Positions 1 to 4,732 of a DNA stretch of 8,041 bases are shown here, piece after piece. Every line of letters begins with the position of its first letter. Positions within the stretch are counted from its first letter, which is position 1. This DNA is from Methanosphaera sp. (GTDB lineage Archaea; Methanobacteriota; Methanobacteria; Methanobacteriales; Methanobacteriaceae). The notes beneath the pieces are model-generated. The model was not told the DNA's origin. It saw nothing but the letters and a program-made list of their open reading frames with translations, and did not search any database. The stretch is taken from NCBI GenBank assembly GCA_021199865.1, contig JAJQHG010000149.1:1-8041 (forward strand). The letters run 5' to 3'. Made by a program: the position numbers and the translations under genes.

Positions 1-27
1 AATATTGTAATTTATTATAAATATTTT

Positions 28-63
28 TAAAAATAAAAATTTAGAGTTTTAATAATTCTAAAT
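28..63 (-). terminator. Second, hairpin-like terminator candidate downstream of serB
   Basis: On the minus strand ATTTAGA (63-57) pairs with TCTAAAT (45-39) across an 11-nt loop. A T-rich tract (TTTTTATTTTT) follows directly. The stem is AT-only except for one G-C pair, so it is weak. The layout resembles an intrinsic terminator serving as a backup to the oligo-T tract at 109-124. Confidence 0.3.
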
Positions 64-73
64 AGATTAAGGG

Positions 74-93
74 TAGGATTAGGGTTAATCCTA
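74..93. repeat. 8-bp perfect inverted repeat with 4-nt loop
   Basis: TAGGATTA (74-81) and TAATCCTA (86-93) are perfect reverse complements around GGGT, so either strand can form a compact stem-loop. It lies ~35 bases past the serB stop and could add to termination or protect the mRNA 3' end. Confidence 0.5.
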
Positions 94-108
94 TTATCTA
101 TCCTTACT

Positions 109-124
109 AAAAAAGAAGAAGAAG
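109..124 (-). terminator. Oligo-T terminator after serB
   Basis: A few bases past the serB TAG stop, the minus strand reads CTTCTTCTTCTTTTTT, ending in six T. Archaeal RNA polymerase terminates at such oligo-T tracts without needing a hairpin. Confidence 0.5.
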
Positions 125-128
125 TTAT

Positions 129-1853
129 CTACATTATATTATATTTTTGTAGTAATAAGAATTCTTCTGTAGTTAACTTTTTACCATCTTTGAATTTCTG
201 GAAGATTTCTTCTGCTTCATGTTTCTCTTGTTGGTCAGTTTCTACACGTTCTTCTTTCTTTCTTCCCTTGGAGGATGCTTTAGCTTGATCCATGAATTTG
301 TTTACTTTCCTAATCTCAGATAGCTTAGCTTTTACTTCTTCGTGTTTTGCTGTAGCTTCATTTCTAGAGTTTATAAAGTCTTGATGTTTTCCATCAGCTT
401 TTTCACGGATTTCATCTATATTATTGAAGTATTCAATCATTTCTTCGTGTAGTTTCTGTGCCTCATCAGATAACTCTACTACTTTCTGGTGGTATTGTTC
501 TGATTTCTCTTTTAATTGATTAGCAGTCTTTTCTTCTTCCTCATCACTCTGGATCTTCTTGAGTTGTTTTGTTAGATCAGATACACGTTTGACTAATTCA
601 TTTTCTTTTCTGATATCTAATACTTTAGTTTGTATAGTCTGATCTATCTTTTTGATCTCTGCTTGTATGTTTGAGATCTCTTTCTTACCAGAGTTCCATT
701 CTACCTTCTTTAATTGTTCGTTACACTCGTTTCTTAGTTCTTTGTTTTCGTGTACTTGTTTATTGATTTCATCTCTCTGGTTTCTCTTGTCGAGTGCTAT
801 TTGTAGTGTGTCTTTGAGTTCTTGGTTTAGTTCGTCACGTTCTTTTCTGTACTGTTTGGTTCTTTCATTCATGTGGTCACGAACATCTTTGAGTTCAGTT
901 AATTCTGATTCTAATGTTCTCTTGACTTGTAGTAATTGTTGGAAGTTTAATTTTGAGTAATCAATACTTTCTTCTTCAGCTTCCTCTTCCTCAGATTCTT
1001 CTTCAGCTTCTTCAGCTTCCTCTTCCTCAGATTCTTCTTCAGCTTCTTCTGATTCCTCTTCCTCAGATTCTTTCTCAGCTTCTTCTTCTGTTTCTTCAGT
1101 AGATTCTGTAGTTTCTTCGATTACCTCTGTTTCTTCTACATCTTCTGTTTCAGGGGTATTTTCGATTATTTCATCTTCTTGTGTTGTAGTTGTTTCTTCT
1201 ACTACTTCTTCTTTAGTAATATTTTCTTCATCTGCCATTATATCAAGTACCTTCCTTAGGTCTTTTTCATTTATTTCAACATCAGCATTTTCTTTCAGTA
1301 TTGGTTTTGCATTGAATGCTATTCCTAACTTAACATTCTTAATCATTTCAACGTCGTTTGCTCCATCACCAATAGCAGCACATTCATCTAGACTTAAGCC
1401 TATTTCTTCAATGAGTCCTTTTAGTACATCTATTTTATTCTGTGTTACTAATGGTCCTCTGACAACTCCATTGAGTTTTCCATCTTCTACTTCTAGAGTA
1501 TTGTAGAAGGCATAGTCAACATTAAGTTTCTCTTTTAATTTTAGAGCTATTACATCAAAACTACCCGTAATTATTGCAATCTTATATCCTTGACTTTTCA
1601 GGCCATTAGCAGCCTCTATTGCCCCATTCATTAAGGGAATATTATCAATTACAGAGTTTATTTCATCAACGCTTATACCCTCAAGTTTTTTTACTCTTTG
1701 TATGATTGATTCCTCAAAGGGTATTTTTCCTTGCATTGCTTGTAATGTTATATCACTTATTTCTTCTTCTATGCCTTTTATTTTTGCAATTTCATCTATT
1801 GTTTCTGTGTCTATTAACACATTATCTAGATCAAATACTACCAATTTAATCAA
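129..1853 (-). CDS. serB: SerB-like HAD phosphatase fused to acidic repeat linker and coiled-coil domain
   Basis: The N-terminal ~205 residues form a HAD phosphatase of the phosphoserine phosphatase type, which releases serine from O-phosphoserine in the cytoplasm. All four HAD motifs are visible: DLD (D8, D10), ITGS (95-98), a lysine near K140 (TQNK) and GDGAND (162-167). Residues ~209-297 are a linker made mostly of Glu with Ser, Thr and Ala. Residues ~300-525 are charged and heptad-like, a long coiled coil resembling archaeal COG1340-type proteins. The tail is basic (RKK near 531) and ends in a short KLTTEEFLLLQKY segment. The full 574 residues are far longer than a normal SerB (about 210-230). 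The start is TTG: an SD of GGTGATC lies just upstream, and the catalytic D8 rules out the next ATG (codon 40). It lies downstream of TBP on the same strand. The phosphatase family is clear; phosphoserine as substrate is likely; the role of the C-terminal half is unknown. Confidence 0.88.
   Translation of the reverse strand: MIKLVVFDLDNVLIDTETIDEIAKIKGIEEEISDITLQAMQGKIPFEESIIQRVKKLEGISVDEINSVIDNIPLMNGAIEAANGLKSQGYKIAIITGSFDVIALKLKEKLNVDYAFYNTLEVEDGKLNGVVRGPLVTQNKIDVLKGLIEEIGLSLDECAAIGDGANDVEMIKNVKLGIAFNAKPILKENADVEINEKDLRKVLDIMADEENITKEEVVEETTTTQEDEIIENTPETEDVEETEVIEETTESTEETEEEAEKESEEEESEEAEEESEEEEAEEAEEESEEEEAEEESIDYSKLNFQQLLQVKRTLESELTELKDVRDHMNERTKQYRKERDELNQELKDTLQIALDKRNQRDEINKQVHENKELRNECNEQLKKVEWNSGKKEISNIQAEIKKIDQTIQTKVLDIRKENELVKRVSDLTKQLKKIQSDEEEEKTANQLKEKSEQYHQKVVELSDEAQKLHEEMIEYFNNIDEIREKADGKHQDFINSRNEATAKHEEVKAKLSEIRKVNKFMDQAKASSKGRKKEERVETDQQEKHEAEEIFQKFKDGKKLTTEEFLLLQKYNIM
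963..1229 (-). other. Glutamate-rich low-complexity linker region of the serB fusion
   Basis: Residues ~209-297 of the phosphatase fusion are almost all Glu, with scattered Ser, Thr, Ala and Val. The segment separates the HAD domain from the coiled coil. It is probably disordered and strongly negative. On the plus strand it appears as a long TTC/CTC pyrimidine tract. Confidence 0.85.
978..1085 (-). repeat. 36-bp tandem repeat, three copies, inside serB linker
   Basis: Positions 978-1013 and 1014-1049 are identical 36-bp units. Positions 1050-1085 are a third unit with four mismatches by my alignment. The period equals 12 codons and encodes Glu-rich units such as EEAEEESEEEEA, so gain or loss of a unit would keep the frame. 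Confidence 0.85.
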
Positions 1854-1855
1854 AA

Positions 1856-1862
1856 GATCACC
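1856..1862 (-). promoter_or_regulatory. Ribosome binding site that sets the TTG start of serB
   Basis: On the minus strand this reads GGTGATC, an extended match to the anti-Shine-Dalgarno end of archaeal 16S rRNA. Seven bases separate its GG from the TTG at 1853, the same spacing as several other genes in this window. It supports a TTG start. Confidence 0.75.
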
Positions 1863-1904
1863 GATGCTGTTTTAAAATAATAATTAGTTAAGTAAATAAA
1901 TTTG

Positions 1905-1924
1905 TTATATCTATATTGTTTTTT
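1905..1924 (-). promoter_or_regulatory. Candidate BRE/TATA box upstream of serB
   Basis: The minus strand carries a run of six A (1924-1919) followed by ATATAGATATAA (1916-1905). This layout resembles an A-rich BRE followed by an archaeal TATA box. Transcription would start about 25 bases downstream and give a short leader of about 30 bases. In such AT-rich DNA the match is weak evidence. Confidence 0.3.
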
Positions 1925-2042
1925 GAATAATTTATTATTTTCTAACATTACCATTATTATTTTATTAATTTTTGGTGTTTATTGGTGGTTAATTATTGGA
2001 GTATGAATAAGTATAGTAAGTTTATACTGGATTTGTTACTAC

Positions 2043-2594
2043 TTACTCTTCAATTAAATATAACTCAATTAAGCGTTCCTTAGTTTTTTGTACACCTAAT
2101 AATGCTTGATCAGGTGTTTTTGCTCCAGTACATACTACTTTACCTGAACCAAATAATAGTAATACTACTTTAGGATCAGATAGTCTGTATACTAATCCAG
2201 GGAATTGTTCTGGTTCATACTCAGTATCTTCTAAATCTAGTGCTACTGCTTCTAAATTTAGTACTTTACCTAGATTTGCTGATGCTACAATGTTTTGTAT
2301 CTTAATCTCAAAGTCTTCTGGTATATCAGGATCTAATTCTCTTATTCTGTCGACTGTCATATGTATAGCTTTTATTGAGTCTTCTTTACATTTTGCTCCA
2401 GTACATACTAATTTACCAGATCCAAAGATTAAAGCAGCAGTTTTAGGGTCTTTAAGTTTAAATACTAATCCAGGGAATTGTTCTAAATTGTATTCAACAT
2501 TCTCTAAAGCTGGTGCAATTCTAGGTAATTCTAATGATTTACCTAATGTTGCTGATGCAACTATATTTTCAACTTTAATTTCGACATCTGCCAT
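2043..2594 (-). CDS. tbp: TATA-box-binding protein (archaeal TBP)
   Basis: This is the archaeal general transcription factor that binds the TATA box, bends it and recruits TFB and RNA polymerase. The 183 residues match the family length. Two direct repeats of ~91 residues form the saddle: IKVENIVASATLGK (6-19) pairs with IKIQNIVASANLGK (97-110). FPGLVFKL (40-47) pairs with FPGLVYRL (131-138), and FGSGKLVCTGAK (57-68) with FGSGKVVCTGAK (148-159). The phenylalanines that wedge into DNA are present in these blocks; the second copy has Tyr where the first has Phe45. A short acidic tail (IEE) ends the protein. The start is ATG with GGAGGA seven bases upstream. It is divergent from the CYTH gene and followed by serB 189 bp downstream. 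Confidence 0.97.
   Translation of the reverse strand: MADVEIKVENIVASATLGKSLELPRIAPALENVEYNLEQFPGLVFKLKDPKTAALIFGSGKLVCTGAKCKEDSIKAIHMTVDRIRELDPDIPEDFEIKIQNIVASANLGKVLNLEAVALDLEDTEYEPEQFPGLVYRLSDPKVVLLLFGSGKVVCTGAKTPDQALLGVQKTKERLIELYLIEE
2189..2211 (-). repeat. First copy of 23-bp exact direct repeat within tbp
   Basis: This stretch recurs exactly at 2462-2484, 273 bp (91 codons) away, and encodes the EQFPGLV core of the second TBP repeat. It reflects the ancient internal duplication of TBP, kept similar by protein conservation and narrow codon choice. Confidence 0.8.
2462..2484 (-). repeat. Second copy of 23-bp exact direct repeat within tbp
   Basis: This is identical to 2189-2211 and encodes the EQFPGLV core of the first TBP half-repeat. 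Confidence 0.8.
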
Positions 2595-2600
2595 TATTTC

Positions 2601-2606
2601 TCCTCC
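2601..2606 (-). promoter_or_regulatory. Strong ribosome binding site of tbp
   Basis: The minus strand reads GGAGGA, with seven bases between GGAGG and the ATG at 2594. This is a near-ideal site and suggests efficient translation. Confidence 0.8.
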
Positions 2607-2615
2607 ATTAAGTGA

Positions 2616-2642
2616 TAATTATTTAGCATTATTAAATAATTA
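2616..2642. repeat. 10-bp perfect inverted repeat in the tbp leader
   Basis: TAATTATTTA (2616-2625) and TAAATAATTA (2633-2642) are perfect reverse complements separated by 7 nt. The repeat lies about 10 bases upstream of the tbp ribosome binding site, between it and the likely TATA box. It could be an operator or an mRNA stem-loop. Both arms are AT-only, so an RNA stem would be weak. Confidence 0.5.
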
Positions 2643-2654
2643 GCAGGATTACTG

Positions 2655-2682
2655 TTTTTATAAAAATTAATATAAAAAAAAT
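2655..2682 (-). promoter_or_regulatory. Candidate TATA region of the tbp promoter
   Basis: The minus strand has an A/T block with two TATA-like elements: TTTATATT (2676-2669) and TTTATAAA (2663-2656). Either would put the transcription start ~25 bases downstream, giving a leader of about 40-55 bases that contains all or part of the inverted repeat at 2616-2642. I cannot tell which box is used. Confidence 0.35.
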
Positions 2683-2786
2683 TATTTCTTAGAACTATTA
2701 TTTTGGGGTTTAAGAAATTTCAACTACCATAATCACTCAACTACTCATTTTATCTAATATTTAAAAATACCAAATAACATATTATA

Positions 2787-2820
2787 TTTATATATATAAT
2801 CCTCTTAGTTTATAAATATA
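2787..2820 (+). promoter_or_regulatory. Candidate TATA boxes for the CYTH gene
   Basis: TTTATATATATAAT (2787-2800) and TTTATAAATATA (2809-2820) are the best TATA-box matches upstream of the gene at 2865. They would give leaders of roughly 45 or 25 bases. The region is nearly pure A/T, so the choice between them is uncertain. Confidence 0.3.
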
Positions 2821-2864
2821 ACTTTATTATAAGAATATTATAATATAAATATAGTTGGGATATC

Positions 2865-3410
2865 ATGATAGAAGTTGAAGTTAAAGCTAAAGTTAATGAA
2901 AAAATAGAGGTTCTAAAAAAAATTGATGAAATGGGTGCAGTATACTCACACACAGAAAAACAGTACGATATATATTATAATCCTCTAAATAAAAGTTATG
3001 AAGATACTGATGAAGCACTACGTATAAGAGAAATACCTGATGGTGAAGAGTTTAAGCGTATATTAACATATAAGGGTCCAAAGATTGATAGTAAAAGTAA
3101 AACACGCAAAGAAGTTGAAGTAACTATAGATAATACTGATAATATGAATGAGATTCTAAACTGTATAGGATTTAAAGCAGCTGCCGTTGTAAATAAGACA
3201 AGAAGAATATTTAACTATAATGATTATACTATCACTCTTGATAAATTAGATGGTCTAGGCTACTACATGGAAATAGAGTATGTAGCCACAGAAGATGATG
3301 ATATCAAAGAAATTAGAGATAATATTATAGATGTATTTAGTGATATTGGTATAACTGATGGTTTTGAACGTGAATCTTACCTAGAATTATTAGAGAAAAA
3401 TAGAGAATAA
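2865..3410 (+). CDS. cyaB: CYTH-domain protein, CyaB-like class IV adenylate cyclase / triphosphatase
   Basis: The whole 181-residue protein is one CYTH domain, a tunnel-shaped fold that binds a triphosphate with metal ions. The N-terminal ExExK signature is present (E3, E5, K7). Basic and acidic tunnel residues follow: RIRE (53-56), YKGP (69-72), TRKEVEV (80-86), KTRR (111-114), LDKLDGLG (125-132) and EIE (136-138). The ending SYLELL (171-176) is typical of CyaB-type members. Family members include class IV adenylate cyclase, thiamine-triphosphatase and tripolyphosphatase, and sequence alone does not separate these. Many archaeal members are annotated as cyclases without biochemical proof. 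The SD is weak (GGGA, four bases before the ATG). It is divergent from tbp and lies 145 bp before aksA. Confidence 0.88.
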   Translation: MIEVEVKAKVNEKIEVLKKIDEMGAVYSHTEKQYDIYYNPLNKSYEDTDEALRIREIPDGEEFKRILTYKGPKIDSKSKTRKEVEVTIDNTDNMNEILNCIGFKAAAVVNKTRRIFNYNDYTITLDKLDGLGYYMEIEYVATEDDDIKEIRDNIIDVFSDIGITDGFERESYLELLEKNRE

Positions 3411-3430
3411 AAACTTAATATAATTAAAGT

Positions 3431-3440
3431 GTATATATAA
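3431..3440 (+). promoter_or_regulatory. Candidate TATA box upstream of aksA
   Basis: GTATATATAA, preceded by TTAAAGT, is the clearest TATA-like element between the CYTH gene and aksA. It would give a leader of about 90 bases. A second A/T block at 3484-3495 (AAATAAATATAT) would give a leader of ~40 bases and is an alternative. Confidence 0.3.
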
Positions 3441-3459
3441 AAGCGATAGAGAGTAGATT

Positions 3460-3474
3460 AAAATAAATTATTTT
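3460..3474. repeat. 15-bp AT-only dyad upstream of aksA
   Basis: AAAATAA and TTATTTT are perfect reverse complements around a single A. The 1-nt centre rules out a normal RNA hairpin, so if functional it would be a protein-binding dyad. It lies between the candidate TATA box and the aksA start. Confidence 0.3.
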
Positions 3475-3540
3475 CTAGGTATAAAATAAATATATCCTTA
3501 ATTACAACTTAAATTCCAATAATTTTTGCAATTAACATGG

Positions 3541-3545
3541 GGAGG
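3541..3545 (+). promoter_or_regulatory. Ribosome binding site choosing the aksA start
   Basis: GGAGG lies ten bases before the ATG at 3556 and favours that start over the in-frame TTG at 3526, which has no such site in front of it. The spacing is longer than the seven bases seen at tbp, aksD and galU. Confidence 0.7.
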
Positions 3546-3555
3546 CAATAATATA

Positions 3556-4722
3556 ATGGATCGATTTGTAAGTATATACAACAAAGAGTTAGATTATGAT
3601 CTACCAGATAATATAAATATATATGATACAACACTAAGAGATGGTGAACAAACACCTGGTGTATCATTTACTAAAGAGGAAAAACTTGATATAGCACATA
3701 GTCTAGATGAACTTGGAATACCCCAAATAGAAGCAGGGTTTCCACAAGTATCCAAGAATGAACAACAATCAGTTAAAGCAATAGCAAATGAGGGACTAGA
3801 TGCTAACATAATATGTCTTACCAGGACTAAGAAGTCAGATATTGACTGTGCACTTGATGCAGATGTGGATGGAATAATAACATTCATGGGACTCTCAGAC
3901 CTACACATAGAAGTAAAGATAAAGAAGTCTAGAGAAGAAGTAAATCAGATATGTATGGATGCAGTAGATTATGGTAAGGATCATGGACTCTTTGTAGCAT
4001 TCTCAGCAGAAGATGCAACAAGAACAGAATTACCAAAACTATTAGATATATACAAACAAGCACAGGATCATAAAGCAGACCGTATACATGTAGCAGATAC
4101 AACAGGATCAATAAATCCATATGCAATGGAATACATGATAAGTGCCTTAAGAAAAGAATTAGACCTAGATATTGCTGTACATTGTCATAATGACTTTGGA
4201 ATGGCTGTTGCAAACTCAATAGCAGGAATACGTGGAGGAGCAACATCCATATCAACAACAGTGAATGGTATAGGTGAACGTGCAGGAAATGCATCACTAG
4301 AAGAACTCATAATGGCATTAAAACTATTATATGATAAAGACCTTGGATTCAATACAGAAGTAATAAGTAGTCTATCAAAAAAAGTATCAGAGTATAGTAA
4401 AATACCAGTACCCGATAGTAAAGCAGTAGTAGGAAACAATGTATTTAGACATGAATCAGGAATACATGTAGATGCACTACTAAAGAAACCTTTATGTTAT
4501 GAGCCATATTTACCAGAAATGATTGGAGCAAAAAGACAGATTGTACTAGGAAAACATTCAGGTAAAGCAGCAATAGAAGAAAAACTCAAAAATCTAGATA
4601 TTAAAGTAGATGATGATAAACTACTAGAAATAGTTGGATTAGTAAAACAAGAGGGTGAAAAAGGAGTAAAAATTACAGATCAAGTATTTGAAGACATACT
4701 TAAGAGTGCTAATATTAAATAG
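3556..4722 (+). CDS. aksA: Homocitrate synthase (AksA), 2-isopropylmalate synthase family
   Basis: This enzyme condenses acetyl-CoA with 2-oxoglutarate to (R)-homocitrate. In methanogens AksA also acts on longer 2-oxoacids on the way to 2-oxosuberate, precursor of the coenzyme B side chain. Family signatures are clear: TTLRDGEQTPG (25-35, R28/D29/E31), VHCHNDFGMAVANS (208-221, metal ligands H209 and H211) and the subdomain motif FRHESGIHVDALLK (297-310). At 388 residues it lacks the C-terminal allosteric domain of true LeuA (~510 residues) and CimA. This fits AksA or NifV-type homocitrate synthases. Ten bases separate it from the downstream homoaconitase gene, which supports the assignment. 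A short isopropylmalate or citramalate synthase remains possible. The ATG at 3556 was chosen because GGAGG precedes it. Confidence 0.87.
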   Translation: MDRFVSIYNKELDYDLPDNINIYDTTLRDGEQTPGVSFTKEEKLDIAHSLDELGIPQIEAGFPQVSKNEQQSVKAIANEGLDANIICLTRTKKSDIDCALDADVDGIITFMGLSDLHIEVKIKKSREEVNQICMDAVDYGKDHGLFVAFSAEDATRTELPKLLDIYKQAQDHKADRIHVADTTGSINPYAMEYMISALRKELDLDIAVHCHNDFGMAVANSIAGIRGGATSISTTVNGIGERAGNASLEELIMALKLLYDKDLGFNTEVISSLSKKVSEYSKIPVPDSKAVVGNNVFRHESGIHVDALLKKPLCYEPYLPEMIGAKRQIVLGKHSGKAAIEEKLKNLDIKVDDDKLLEIVGLVKQEGEKGVKITDQVFEDILKSANIK

Positions 4723-4725
4723 AGG
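4722..4725 (+). promoter_or_regulatory. aksD ribosome binding site overlapping the aksA stop
   Basis: GAGG begins on the last base of the aksA TAG stop and leaves seven bases to the aksD ATG at 4733. A ribosome finishing aksA is thus placed for coupled initiation. Confidence 0.65.
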
Positions 4726-4732
4726 ATTAATA

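Noticed and set aside
71..93. Telomere-like GGGTTA pattern
   Set aside because: There is only one GGGTTA and it is part of the inverted-repeat loop; no tandem array is present.
652..960. 102-codon plus-strand frame opposite the serB coiled coil
   Set aside because: It is an antisense shadow; its Ser/Cys/Phe-rich content mirrors Glu/Lys-rich codons on the other strand.
960..1230. Pyrimidine-rich repeats as a possible CRISPR array or mobile element
   Set aside because: There are no unique spacers; the repeats are contiguous, in frame and explained by the Glu-rich protein segment.
2010..2028. 6-bp stem AGTATA/TATACT just past the tbp stop as an intrinsic terminator
   Set aside because: The stem is short and no T tract follows it on the minus strand.
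2684..2718. 8-bp inverted repeat ATTTCTTA/TAAGAAAT between tbp and the CYTH gene
   Set aside because: The 19-nt loop and AT-rich arms make a chance match likely in a 270-bp spacer of this composition.
3537..3551. Four-codon ORF (MGRQ) overlapping the aksA ribosome binding site, possible regulatory upstream ORF
   Set aside because: It has no ribosome binding site of its own, and a short ATG...TAA arises easily by chance.
3526..3555. In-frame TTG extension of aksA by ten codons
   Set aside because: GGAGG lies inside the extension and is positioned for the ATG at 3556; no site precedes the TTG, and the added residues do not resemble the family N-terminus.
3929..4297. 122-codon leucine-rich open frame on the minus strand inside aksA, looking like a membrane protein
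   Set aside because: It lies fully inside a well-supported conserved gene, and the Leu/His/Tyr bias is what the antisense of this AT-rich coding sequence gives. No ribosome binding site was noticed in front of it.
4688..4732. In-frame upstream TTG start of aksD overlapping aksA
   Set aside because: The ATG at 4733 has GAGG at seven bases and begins at the family's usual N-terminus.
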